From NCBI GenBank assembly GCA_039000515.1, contig JBCFYV010000012.1, forward strand, positions 114,463,949-114,527,948: DNA of 64,000 nt. The letters run 5' to 3'. Source of the DNA: Timema cristinae (taxonomy: Eukaryota > Arthropoda > Insecta > Phasmatodea > Timematidae). How positions within the stretch are numbered: position 1 is the first letter of the stretch; each line of letters begins with the position of its first letter. Under the pieces are notes generated by a model. It was given only the letters and a program-made list of their open reading frames with translations, searched no databases and had not been told where the DNA came from. A program made the translations under genes and the position numbers. Below are positions 11,295 through 22,000 of this stretch, one piece after another.

Positions 11295-13247
11295 AAATGT
11301 ATCCGGTGAGTGAAATGGCAGACACACCATGCGTATGGTCTTGAAGATGGAAATGTATCCGGTGAGTGAAATAGCAGACACACCATGCGTATGGCCTTGA
11401 AGATGGAAATGTATCCGGTGAGTGAAATGGCAGACAGACACCATGCGTATGGTCTTGCAGATGGAAATGTATCCGGTGAGTGAAATAGCAGACACACCAT
11501 GCGTATGGTCTTGAAGATGGAAATGTATCCGGTGAGTGAAATGTCAGACAGACACCATGCGTATGGTCTTGAAGATGGAAATGTATCCGGTGAGTGAAAT
11601 AGCAGACACACCATGCGTATGGTCTTGAAGATGGAAATGTATCCGGTGAGTGAAATGGCAGACAGACACCATGCGTATGGTCTTGCAGATGGAAATGTAT
11701 CCGGTGAGTGAAATAGCAGACACACCATGCGTATGGCCTTGAAGATGTAAATGTATCCGGTGAGTGAAATGGCAGACAGACACCATGCGTATGGTCTTGC
11801 AGATGGAAATGTATCCGGTGAGTGAAATAGCAGACACACCATGCGTATGGTCTTGAAGATGGAAATGTATCCGGTGAGTGAAATGGCAGACAGACACCAT
11901 GCGTATGGTCTTGCAGATGGAAATGTATCCGGTGAGTGAAATAGCAGACACACCATGCGTATGGTCTTGAAGATGGAAATGTATCCGGTGAGTGAAATGG
12001 CAGACAGACACCATGCGTATGGTCTTGCATATGGAAATGTATCCGGTGAGTGAAATGGCAGACAGACACCATGCGTATTGTCTTGAAGATGGAAATGTAT
12101 CCGGCGAGTGAAATGGCAGACAGACACCATGCGTATGGTCTTGCAGATGGAAATGTATCCGGTGAGTGAAATAGCAGACACACCATGCGTATGGTCTTGA
12201 AGATGGAAATGTATCCGGTGAGTGAAATGGCAGACAGACACCATGCGTATGGTCTTGCAGATGGAAATGTATCCGGTGAGTGAAATAGCAGCACACCATG
12301 CGTATGGCCTTGAAGATGGAAATGTATCCGGTGAGTGAAATGGCAGACAGACACCATGCGTATGGTCTTGCAGATGGAAATGTATCCGGTGAGTGAAATA
12401 GCAGACACACCATGCGTATGGTCTTGAAGATGGAAATGTATCCGGTGAGTGAAATGGCAGACAGACACCATGCGTATGGTCTTGCAGATGGAAATGTATC
12501 CGGTGAGTGAAATAGCAGACACACCATGCGTATGGTCTTGAAGATGGAAATGTATCCGGTGAGTGAAATGGCAGACAGACACCATGCGTATGGTCTTGCA
12601 TATGGAAATGTATCCGGTGAGTGAAATGGCAGACAGACACCATGCGTATTGTCTTGAAGATGGAAATGTATCCGGCGAGTGAAATGGCAGACAGACACCA
12701 TGCGTATGGTCTTGCAGATGGAAATGTATCCGGTGAGTGAAATAGCAGGCACACCATGCGTATGGTCTTGAAGATGGAAATGTATCCGGTGAGTGAAATG
12801 GCAGACAGACACCATGCGTATGGTCTTGCAGATGGAAATGTATCCGGTGAGTGAAATAGCAGACACACCATGCGTATGGCCTTGAAGATGGAAATGTATC
12901 CGGTGAGTGAAATGGCAGACAGACACCATGCGTATGGTCTTGCAGATGGAAATGTATCCGGTGAGTGAAATAGCAGACACACCATGCGTATGGTCTTGAA
13001 GATGGAAATGTATCCGGTGAGTGAAATGGCAGACAGACACCATGCGTATGGTCTTGCAGATGGAAATGTATCCGGTGAGTGAAATAGCAGACACACCATG
13101 CGTATGGTCTTGAAGATGGAAATGTATCCGGTGAGTGAAATGGCAGACAGACACCATGCGTATGGTCTTGCAGATGGAAATGTATCCGGTGAGTGAAATG
13201 GCAGACAGACACCATGCGTATGGTCTTGCAGATGGAAATGCATCAAG
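11295..13247. repeat. 57-bp minisatellite (alternating 56 and 58 bp), about 34 units
   Basis: Units contain tgtatccggtgagtgaaat, then either gcagacagacacc (58 bp) or gcagacacacc (56 bp), then atgcgtatggtcttg. The two forms mostly alternate, a 114-bp dimer. Rare variants repeat at a larger interval: ggcctt at 11735, 12306 and 12878, and ttgcatatgg at 12026 and 12597, all 571-572 bp apart, so ten-unit blocks were copied. The unit has no stop in any minus-strand frame, which creates open frames of 537-686 codons that are not genes. The right edge abuts a transposase relic. Confidence 0.97.
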
Positions 13248-14040
13248 TGCACGTGTAGGTTATTCAGAAAGGTGTCCAAGATCATTCATACAACTCTACC
13301 AACACTTGCAAGAGACGATCTTATTTGAGAGAATATCCTATGACGTTGAAAGACCAGAAAAGGTACGAAATGTTGACCTTGAGGAACTAGTTCTTCGTAA
13401 TGTGGATGAAAGTCCAGCAGATGGTGGTACAAGACGAAATCCGATGAGGGAAGGAGTTAGTTATAAGACTGTTTGAAATATTTTCCATGGAAATCTTCTG
13501 TACCCCTATTACCTTCAACGGGTACAATGACTTACTGAGGCAGACTTTCTGCCACGAATAACATTTTGCCAACGCATTCAACAAAAGTGTATGGTAGTCC
13601 TACATTTCTTGGCATTCATCCTGATAGTTGACGAGGGTGGTTTTACGTGCGATAGGATATTCAACCAACTACCATAACAACCATATCTGAAGCGAAGACA
13701 ACCCTCATGCAGAGGACAAAACAACATAAGTTCAGTGTAAAAGTTTGGGCTGGAATCGTGCATTATCATTTTATAGGCCCCTATTTTTTTTATTTTCGCG
13801 TGTCGAACGTTTATCTGCAATTTCTTTCAAATGAATTGCACTATTTAATGGACAATGTACCTTTGGGTGTCGTACGAAATATTTAGTTTATGCACGATGG
13901 AGCTCACTTTAGTCGGAGAGTTTATCAGTATTTGTATGTCCATTTTCCTCGAAGATGGATTGGTTGCGAGGGATCGATTGAATGGCATGCTCGATCAGCT
14001 GATTTGAACCCAATAGAATTTTATCTCTGGGAACATTTAA

Positions 14041-14431
14041 GGTGGGGTGCTAGTGAGCGTGAGTTTAGGGCAGTATTTTTGCAGTTTTTATAGCACAAAC
14101 ATCTTTTGGCCAAAATAAATCAAATATTTCTTCTATAGAATCATAGAGTTTAGTTTTCTGCACATGCTAATTCTCAACAGTTGTTGAATATCTGTCATGA
14201 GCATGGCGGCATTTGGTGACAAACTTTTCTCTTTATTTAAAAAGTTTGTCACCAAATGCTGCCATGCTCATGAGAGATATTCAACAACTGTTGAGATTAG
14301 CATGTGCAGAAAACTAAACACTATGATTCTATAGAAGAAATATTTGATTTATTTTTGCCAAAAGATGTTTGTGCTATAAAAACTAAAAAATTAATGCACT
14401 AAAATCGCGCTCACTAGCACCCCACCCCGCC
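14041..14431. mobile_element. MITE-1 copy 2, 391 bp, inserted in the transposase relic
   Basis: Left arm starts ggtggggtgctagtgagcg and the right arm ends with its complement (cgctcactagcaccccacc). The inverted repeat extends almost to the centre near 14235, leaving a minimal loop. TTAA flanks both sides (14037-14040 and 14432-14435). It splits the transposase between the LWEH motif and SIVYATP, so it is younger than the transposase. No coding capacity. Confidence 0.95.
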
Positions 14432-14527
14432 TTAAAGTCAATTGTTTACGCAACTCCTGTGCCTGATGTTGACTTTTATGAAAGCATATTTTAAATGGTT
14501 GTGAACAAATATTTAACACCACAGGTG

Positions 14528-14778
14528 ACTTCTGTGCTGGAGGTCCGGGGTTCAATCCTCGGTCCCGGCACAGATTGATCTGATTACCAAACCCTTCCTT
14601 CACCTCTGACAATACATGTATTAATCACAACTTGTGAATGTGTGGAATGCCAGGCCGCCACCGTGGTTCGGATTCTACGTTAAACTGTAGGTCCTTCATT
14701 TCATCTCACAATCACCCTACCATTACACATTAGCGTAAGTGCGTATAACCCGAACGGGTAGTAAGACGTGGTGCTAAT

Positions 14779-14823
<45 letters not shown>
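14528..14823 (+). mobile_element. SINE B, 5' truncated, with perfect 13-bp duplication
   Basis: Begins within the tRNA-like head at acttctgtgctgg, has the full body and the shared tail, and ends in about 15 TAA repeats. The duplication aacaccacaggtg is exact at 14515-14527 and 14824-14836. A 5' truncation with a duplication is the signature of target-primed reverse transcription. It lies in the C-terminal part of the transposase relic. Confidence 0.96.
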
Positions 14824-14827
<4 letters not shown>

Positions 14828-14992
14828 CCACAGGTGTATTTAATAGAGTATGACAAAGCATGGAACTCAGGCTCAAAGGATGCATAGAAACAAGAGGACA
14901 CCATTTTGAACAATTTTTGTAACCAAATGTTCTTCCATGTGTTTTTGTTTGTGTCTATTAAATATGGTCTAGTTATTTTTTTAATTTATTTT

Positions 14993-15242
14993 AGCACCGC
15001 ATCTTACTACCCGTTCGGGTTATACACTTAAGTACTAATTACGCTAGTGGATTAAGAATTGGGATGGTTGAATTTAGAGGAAGTGAACTCACATTTAAGT
15101 GGAGGCAGAGTGGAAAACCATTTAGGAACACCCCCCCCCCCAATTCACCCAACCGAGATTCGAACCTCGATCTCCCCGTCCTCGGCAGTCGAGCTAACCG
15201 CGACTAGCGCGTTAGCTAACTACGCCACCGAGGCGGGTTATT
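14993..15242 (-). mobile_element. SINE A
   Basis: Full antisense copy with tail at the left and tRNA-like head at the right (tacgccaccgaggcggg). The duplication gtctagtta is seen at about 14968-14976 and 15243-15251. The C run at 15129-15139 is an expansion inside the body. The 72-codon open frame is an antisense translation of the element. Confidence 0.92.
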
Positions 15243-15624
15243 GTCTAGTTAAATTGCTTATTAATTATTTGATATAGTTAATCACTAAAATTCCTCTTAA
15301 TTGAGAAACTAAGCGTTTCTTGACCCATATTTATATGAACTTTTTTTTTATCGTTAAGTCGATGGAAATATGCCCCTAAAATATTTGACATAAATTAAAA
15401 TACACCGTGTATAAATACCCAGGATAAAAAAAATTCCTTCAAGCATAAAACAACCAACAAAGAATATTCGACTTCGATTTGACTTCGAGAATATTTAATA
15501 TATTTGATTCGAGTTTGCTTCGAATTGCTAAAGTGGTCTTCGCACAACCCTAATACACACTCAGCTCCATCACCTAGATATTTAATAATTGGATAGCGGA
15601 ACTTACAAACTAACTTAACTCAGA
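15243..15624. other. AT-rich spacer with a possible hAT end
   Basis: Positions 15455-15553 are TTCG-rich and end cttcgcacaaccctaat. The complement, starting with agggttgtgcgaag, resembles the terminal repeat of hAT elements. No partner end was found. Confidence 0.35.
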
Positions 15625-15662
15625 GCACCCGAACGGGTATTAAGACGTGGTGTTAATATTAC
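15625..15662 (+). mobile_element. Orphan SINE tail
   Basis: Only acccgaacgggtattaag and acgtggtgttaat, the tail common to SINEs A and B, with neither body nor head. It could be an extreme 5' truncation or the remains of a deletion. Confidence 0.6.
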
Positions 15663-15981
15663 ACACCCAGATATAGGTCCTATATATTTAATTATTGGAC
15701 AGCAAGACTCACAAACTAACTTAAAAAACTAAAGAAACATGTCTAGTACAACACAGCCAGATCTATCTCCAAGATATCGACTAATTCAGCGGTTAATATC
15801 AACACATCTTTTGAACCGAGGACCCAATTTTTAAAAAGAGCGGACTGTCCGCGGACTAATCCACAGACCCGATTCACAATACACCCCCCCTCCCCCAATA
15901 TGGGCTATTTATCGTGTACTTTTGTAACAGATTTATGATATCAGCACACGTCTTACACACTAGCTTAAGTCTAGAAAACAG

Positions 15982-16213
15982 ATTCAGTGATCGAATTATT
16001 TAAGCCCCAAGACGTAACCCTCACAATAGACAAGACGGCCAATATCGAGGAGCTCTAGGTTCGAATCTCGGTAAGGTGTACTGGTTTACCACTCATTCTC
16101 CACGCTAATTCGGATACACTTCCTTTAAATTTAACCTTCTAGATCCTTAACAAATTAGTGTTATTAGTTATTATAGACTAAGTAAAACCCGAACAGGTAC
16201 TAAGACGCGGTAA
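15982..16213 (+). mobile_element. SINE A2, drifted head
   Basis: B box ggttcgaatctcgg at about 16051, body with accactcattctccacgc, and tail acccgaacaggtactaag. The first 60 bp match A2 heads only loosely. Confidence 0.75.
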
Positions 16214-16244
16214 CAAAAAACAACAACACAGAACTCATAAACCC

Positions 16245-16385
16245 TTCCGTTAACTCATCACAGTGAAAGGGTACGACCCAATTTGACTCTTGATACATTC
16301 TTAGAGTACGCCGGGAGTCGAACCCGGGATCCTTAGCTCAAGAGACATAATCGCAAGCTACTGAACTAAGGTGTCAGACTATGTT
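16245..16385 (-). mobile_element. SINE C, antisense
   Basis: A different tRNA-like head: on the minus strand gacaccttagttcagtagct (A box) and gggttcgactcccgg (B box). The body includes the complement of taactcatcacagtgaaag. The acceptor halves do not pair and there is no tRNA 3' end, so this is a SINE and not a tRNA gene. Related copies lie near 18600, 53860 and 60475. Confidence 0.7.
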
Positions 16386-17574
16386 TGGTGGCTACTTTTA
16401 AAGTTTGAATCAAAAGTTAGAGCAGTATGGGAAAAATAGGAACCTGTGGTTAGTGTGCGGGGGAGGGGGGGGGGGAGTAACGGTCAGTCGAAAAAACGAC
16501 GGGACGCGTGCGACTTTTATATCGTGGGTACTAGGGGTGGGGTGTGGGGATAAAATGGAGGACAAATTTACGAGCCCTGTCGCCAATATCGCAAACCCCT
16601 CACCTCTCTCTATCCCAGGGGTCCTATAGACACACAACCATTGCTTCAGTTTGAAGAGGGGAGGGGGAAGTAAGAGAGGGTAGTTTCACCCTCACTCTCG
16701 TACAAATCCTTTACGAGTCGAGGACTTGTATATAATGTATAGTCAGACAACTGTGATGGGAAATTGGAGCTTTTAGGAGATACACATTCTGTTTTCTCTC
16801 GCCGTTTGTTTAAAAGGCTCAACAGCCCCCCCCCCCCCCCACTCCCACACACACAAACACGCACACATATATATGTTTTCTCCACTTGCCTTGTTTATTT
16901 GACGTTTTATCCGACTACGTTGAAGTGTGTAAACGGGTGATAGTTTTCATATAAGTATATTTAGGGGGAAGAGTCTCTTTTTTTAAATGGGGGGGGGGGG
17001 CGTAAGGGGGGGGAAATTTAAAAACACACGTTAAGAACATAAAGGCGTTGCCTTCCTGTGACGCGACAAGTCAATATAATATGTCCTATGCTGATGTATT
17101 TTCATTCTAGTTGAGGTTTTAAAGAAATTTTAACATTGAAATAGAAACCATAAATTATTGTTGAATAGTTCAATAACGCTTAAAAAAAAATAGCCCTAAA
17201 TTTGTCACAAAATTATTAGTTTTGATCTTTAAGTATTTTTTATAAACTTTTTTAATCGTCCACAGCCATTAGGAATCTTCCTGTCAGGAGGTAGATTAAA
17301 AAATGTTCGTAGCAGTAAATGTCTATCCAGAATAAGAAACAAGAAAAGGGTAATTCTTAAATACAAGTCGATGTTGTCTAAGCGTAAATAGTAAAATGGG
17401 TGAGTATACTCGTCAGAGGAAGAGGGGAAGTGTTTATAACTTTAAAAGAAAAGAACATTCTAAGATAAATGAGGATGACTCTGGTGGTTTTGATGCTTCA
17501 GAACAAACATGCAACATTCAAGTAGGGTAGGCTATGGACGTTCTAAGGACTAAATTTTCTAGTTGAATCTATAC
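16386..17574. other. Spacer, no gene seen
   Basis: G runs at about 16459-16475 and 16988-17000 and a C run at 16826-16839. Positions 17215-17300 share phrases (acttttttaatcgtccac, attaggaatcttcctgtcag) with 54385-54500, a low-copy dispersed repeat. Confidence 0.45.
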
Positions 17575-18060
17575 GTTTATGCAGTTAGAATGAGATATCT
17601 AATAAAACAATGTGTATGGAAAAACTTGTATGGACAGAGTCAATAATGAATGGCTGCTGAAGGAGTGCGATTTGAAAGGGAATCCAATAAGTCAATGTAA
17701 AAGAAGAGTCTTAACGTAGGTTTGGGAATGTTGAGAGGATGAGTGTGGCTTGAGTTAGAGAGCAAATATATGAAGGTAGAGTGTGTGTGGATCAAAACTA
17801 AGAGGTAAGCCCTTTAAGAAGTGGCTAAATGTTGTAGATGAATGTGCGAAAATGGGAAACATTAAGAGTTTTAAGAAGAAAAAAAAAAGAGCAAGTATGA
17901 CTCGGTGTAGGGATGTTGTTGAAGAGAAAGAAGTATGCAAGGATAGGGAAATGTGGGGAAAGTTTGTGAGGATGGATTAAAAGTCCGGAGATGCATTTTT
18001 TTGAGCTATATGCACAGTTTCTTGCCTACCTTGTAAGGGAACGGCGTGATTAGGTATGTA
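17575..18060 (+). pseudogene. Non-LTR retrotransposon, C-terminal end of ORF2
   Basis: Two readable pieces: RVNNEWLLKECDLKGNPIS from 17634, and VCGSKLRGKPFKKWLNVVDE followed by EEKEVCKDREMWGKFV up to 17975. These match, from recall, the C-terminal tail common to a group of insect non-LTR retrotransposons (RVRNEWVL, then a GRP-type KKWLD-V-DE motif, then KDR-W). Stops and a shift separate them. Downstream tgta repeats (about 18045-18120) may be the 3' tail. The reverse transcriptase domain is not in the window. Confidence 0.7.
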
Positions 18061-18165
18061 TGTATGTATTTATCGGTATATATAATGTATATGTCTGTAT
18101 GAATGTAATGTATACATTCCCCTTGACCAAGTAGAGCCAGTTAGTCAATATCTAGGAGCTAGACC

Positions 18166-18190
18166 TGTGTGTGTGTGTGTGTGTGTGTGT
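18166..18190. repeat. GT microsatellite
   Basis: About 12 GT dinucleotides without interruption. Confidence 0.95.
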
Positions 18191-18296
18191 CCTGAGTCTA
18201 GGCCTACTCTGTACATTCTGTTATCATTTCATTTTCATTTATTAGAGGTATTTAACGTGCATTTTTCTTAACCCAATTATTATATAAGAACGACCT

Positions 18297-18543
18297 GCTT
18301 CGGTGGTCCCATGGTATAAGGCGTCACTCTCGTGTTGGACTATACTACCGACGACGGGGATATCAGGGTTCGAATCCCGGTCAAGTGTACTGAGGGTCTT
18401 TTTTCAAAATAATTTTCCACTCAAACTCCAAGCAAATGCGGGTAAATTTCCTCTAAATTCAACTTCCCTTATCCCTAACTCATCAGCGTAATTAGTACAT
18501 TATTATCCTTATAGCCTGAACAGGTAGTAAGACGCATCGCTAA
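18297..18543 (+). mobile_element. SINE A2
   Basis: Full sense copy: head cttcggtggtcccatgg, B box ggttcgaatcccggtc, body with tccaagcaaatgcggg, tail cctgaacaggtagtaagac. Confidence 0.9.
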
Positions 18544-18599
18544 GAAAACTAATATATGTCGGCCTATCAAAAACGACTTATAAACTAAGTTAAATCAAG

Positions 18600-18730
18600 A
18601 GCAGACACAACATCAAGCCCCCCGTCTGTTAATTCATCACTGTAAAAGCAGTAATGATAATCTTTCCGGCCATGCCAGGAAGCTCGGTAGACAGACAAGT
18701 TACCGACTGAGCTAAGGTATCGGAGTTCTG
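18600..18730 (-). mobile_element. SINE C, antisense, partial
   Basis: Body phrase ttaattcatcactgtaaaag and head complement accgactgagctaaggtat match the copies at 16245 and 53860. The B-box part is damaged (ccaggaagctcgg). Confidence 0.65.
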
Positions 18731-18984
18731 CTATCCAATCATTCATTTCTAGGAGCTAGGACTAAGTACAGTATGTAGTTCCTCAGTCAAATGAGGACAT
18801 CCGAGTGTTTACCCCATCTAACCGTGCCACTCTCACTAGGTATAAAGAGTCTGTGTTAACATGTAGCAAGGACTGTGTGTGACATTTCCATTAATATTCA
18901 TTCACTCCTGTAGGGTGTCAACAGTCTGTCTGTCTCCCCTACATTCGCCGGTGTCACATTCATACTAGCTGGTAATATATATGT

Positions 18985-19095
18985 GTGTGTGCACCGTGCC
19001 TTACTACCCGTCCAGAATATCCGAATACAGTTGAACTGATACTCGCTTCGGTGGGCACCATTCTCACAGCAGGCTGAACTGTCAATGATGGAGGC
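18985..19095. mobile_element. SINE fragments at the left edge of the 27-bp array
   Basis: A short antisense tail (gcaccgtgccttactaccc, about 18991-19009) is followed by a sense A3 head (cgcttcggtgggcacc, about 19045) that runs into the array after caatgatgg. The array therefore begins inside a SINE head. Confidence 0.6.
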
Positions 19096-19098
19096 GGG

Positions 19099-22000
19099 TG
19101 GGGGGAGAGCCCATAGGAGAGTGCCAAGGAGAAGAGCACATAGGTGAGTACCAAGGAGAAGAGCACATAGGAGAGTGACAAGGAGAAGAGCACATAGGAG
19201 AGTGACAAGGAGAAGAGCACATAGGAGAGTGACAAGGAGAAGAGCACATAGGAGAGTGACAAGGAGAAGAGCACATAGGAGAGTGACAAGGAGAAGAGCA
19301 CATAGGAGAGTGACAAGGAGAAGAGCACATAGGAGAGTGACAAGGAGAAGAGCACATAGGAGAGTGACAAGGAGAAGAGCACATAGGAGAGTGACAAGGA
19401 GAAGAGCACATAGGAGAGTGACAAGGAGAAGAGCACATAGGATACCACCAAGGAGAAGAGCACACAGGAGAGTGACAAGGAGAAGAGCACATAGGAGAGT
19501 GCCAAGGAGAAGAGCACATAGGAGAGTGACAAGGAGAAGAGCACATAGGAGAGTACCAAGGAGAAGAGCACATAGGAGAGTGACAAGGAGAAGAGCACAT
19601 AGGATACCACCAAAGAGAAGAGCACATAGGAGAGTGACAAGGAGAAGAGCACATAGGAGAGTGACAAGGAGAAGAGCACATAGGAGAGTGACAAGGAGAA
19701 GAGCACATAGGAGAGTGACAAGGAGAAGAGCACATAGGAGAGTACCAGGAGAAGAGCAATAGGAAGTGACAGGAGAAGAGCACATAGGGAGTACAAGGAG
19801 AAGAGCACATAGGAGAGTGACAAGGAGAAGAGCACATAGGAGAGTAGCCAAGAGAGAAGAGCACATAGGAGTGTACAAGGAGAAGAGCACATAGGAGAGT
19901 ACAAGGAGAAGAGCACATAGGAGAGTAACCCAAGGAGAAGAGCACATAGGAGAGTGACAAGGAGAAGAGCACATAGGAGAGTACAAGGAGAAGAGCACAT
20001 AGGAGAGTGACAAGGAGAAGGAGACATAGGAAACCACAAAGAGAAGAGCACATAGGAGAGTGACAAGGAGAAGAGCACATAGGAGAGTGACAAGGAGAAG
20101 AGCACATAGGAGAGTGACAAGGAGAAGAGCAAGAGAGGAGAAAGGAGAAGAGCATAGAGGAGGAAAGGAGAAAGGAGTAGGAGAGTGACAAGGAGAAGAC
20201 ATAGGAGAGTGACAAGGAGAAGCACATAGGAGGCAAGGGAAGAGACAAAAGGGAAGAGAGAAGAGAACAGGAGAGAGAACAGAAGACCAAGGAAGACAAG
20301 GTGACAAGGAGAAGAGATAGGAAGAAAGAGAAAGAATAAAGGAGAAAGCACATAGGAGAGTGACAAGGAGAAGGAGACATAGGAGAGTGACAAGAGGAAG
20401 AGCAATAGGAGAGTGACAAGGAGAAAGCAACATAGGAGAGTGACCAAGGAGAAGAGCACATGGAGAGGAGAAAGGAGAAGACACATAGGAGAGGAAAAGC
20501 AAGGAAACAATAGGAGAAGAGAAAGAGGAAAGAGCACAATAGGAGAGGACAAGGAAGGAAAGAGCACATAGGAGATCCAAGGAGAAGGAAGAATAGGAGA
20601 GGACAAGGAGAAGGCACATAGGAAGCACCAAGGAGAAAGACAATAGGAGAGTGACAAGGAGAAGAGCACATAGGAGAACAAGGAGAAGAGCACATAGGAG
20701 AGTGAAAGGAGAAGAGCATAGGAGAGTGACAAGGAGAAGAGACAAGAGAGAGCAAAGGAGAGACAAGAAGAGATAGGAGAGTGACAAGGAGAGACATAGA
20801 GAGTGACAAGGAGAAGAGCACAAGGAGAGGAAAGACAAGGAAGAGACAAGGAGAGACCAAGGAGAAGAGCACATAGAGTGAAAGGAGAAGAGACAAGGAG
20901 AGAGAAAGGAGAAAGAGAATAGGAGAAGGAGAATGAGAAGACAAGAAATAGAGTGCAAGGAGAAGACAAGGATACAGAAGACAAGGAGAAGGACAAGGAG
21001 AGTCAAGGAGAAGAGAAAAGAAGACCAAAGAAGACATAGAGAAGAAAAGAAGAGACACAAGGAGAGGACAAGGAGAGAGCACATAGGAGAGACAAGGAGA
21101 AGAGCACATAGGAGATGAAGGAAGAAGGAGAGGAACAAAGGAAGCACATAGGAGATGACAAGGAGAAGAGCACATAGGAAGACAAGGAAAGAACATAGAG
21201 AGGAAAGAGGAAGAACATAGGAGAGACAAGGAAAGACATAGGAGAGTAAAGGAAAGAGACAAGGAAGGCAAAGGAGAAGAGCACATAGGAGAGGACAAGG
21301 AGAAGACAAAGGAGGAAAGGAGAAAGGAAGACAAGGAGAAGAAGCACATAGGAGAGGACAAGGAGAAGAGCACATAGGAGAGCAAGGAGAAGCACATAGG
21401 AAGAACAAGAGAAGAGCACATAGAGAGACAAGGAGAAAGAGAACATAGAAGACACAAGGAGAAGAGCACATAGGAGACAAGGAGAAGACATAGGAAGACA
21501 AGGAAGAGCATAGAGAGACAGGAGAGAGACAAGAGAGTACAAGAGAAGACCAAGGAGAGACAAGAGAAGAGAATAGAGAGTGACAAGGAAAGAGCACAAG
21601 AGATACAAGGAGAGACATAGAGAACAAGGAGAAGACAAAGAGGGAAAGAGACAAGGAGAGTGAAAGGAGAAGCACATAGGAGGACAAGGAGAGACAAGAG
21701 ATGCAAGGAAGACAAAGAGGAAGGAAGAAGGAGCACATAGGAGAGTACAAGGAGAAGAGCACAAGGAGAGTGACAAGGAGAAGAGCATAGAGACAAGGAG
21801 AAGGCACATAGAGAGACAGAGAAAGCACATGGAGAGTAAAGGAGAAGAGCAGGAGAGTGAAGGAAAGAAATAGAGAGACAAGGAAAGACAAGGAAAGGAA
21901 AGGCACATAGGAGAGGACAAGGAAGAAGGAGACAAGGAAGGCACAAGGAGAGTGACAAAGAGAAGAGTGAAAGAGAGACACATAGGAGAGGACAAGAGAA

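Larger units (their letters stand above)
13248..14922 (+). pseudogene. Decayed mariner/IS630-type DDE transposase, 5' truncated, with two nested insertions
   Basis: Pieces occur in the expected order of an insect transposase with an N-terminal helix-turn-helix: LYQHLQET and SYDVERPEKVR (13294-13375), REGVSYKTV (13450-13475), LLYPYYLQRVQ, TEADFLPRITF, VDEGGF (about 13628), KVWAGI (about 13740), HDGAHFSRRVYQYL (13890) and ADLNPIEFYLWEH (about 14000). Coding then resumes beyond a MITE with SIVYATPVPDVD (from 14437) and beyond a SINE with RLKGCIETRGHHFEQFL and TAA at 14920-14922. About 45 N-terminal residues are absent where the 57-bp array begins. Stops and frameshifts break the frame. Between the second Asp and the Glu of PIEF there are 39 residues; the family normally has Pro-Ala after HDGA, and with those two the spacing would be 41 (inference). 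Confidence 0.88.

Noticed and set aside
11209..13285. Minus-strand open frames of 537, 668 and 686 codons
   Set aside because: Produced by the stop-free 56/58-bp units. The three frames cycle through the same peptide phrases, which no real protein would do.
13135..13476. 113-codon open frame as an intact gene
   Set aside because: Its start lies in the minisatellite and its end is the frameshifted N-terminal part of the transposase relic; it is a fusion by chance.
19175..19762. Arginine-rich RVTRRRAHR frame, superficially like a protamine
   Set aside because: The periodicity is exactly that of the satellite; there is no start context, and indels abolish the frame as soon as the array is imperfect.
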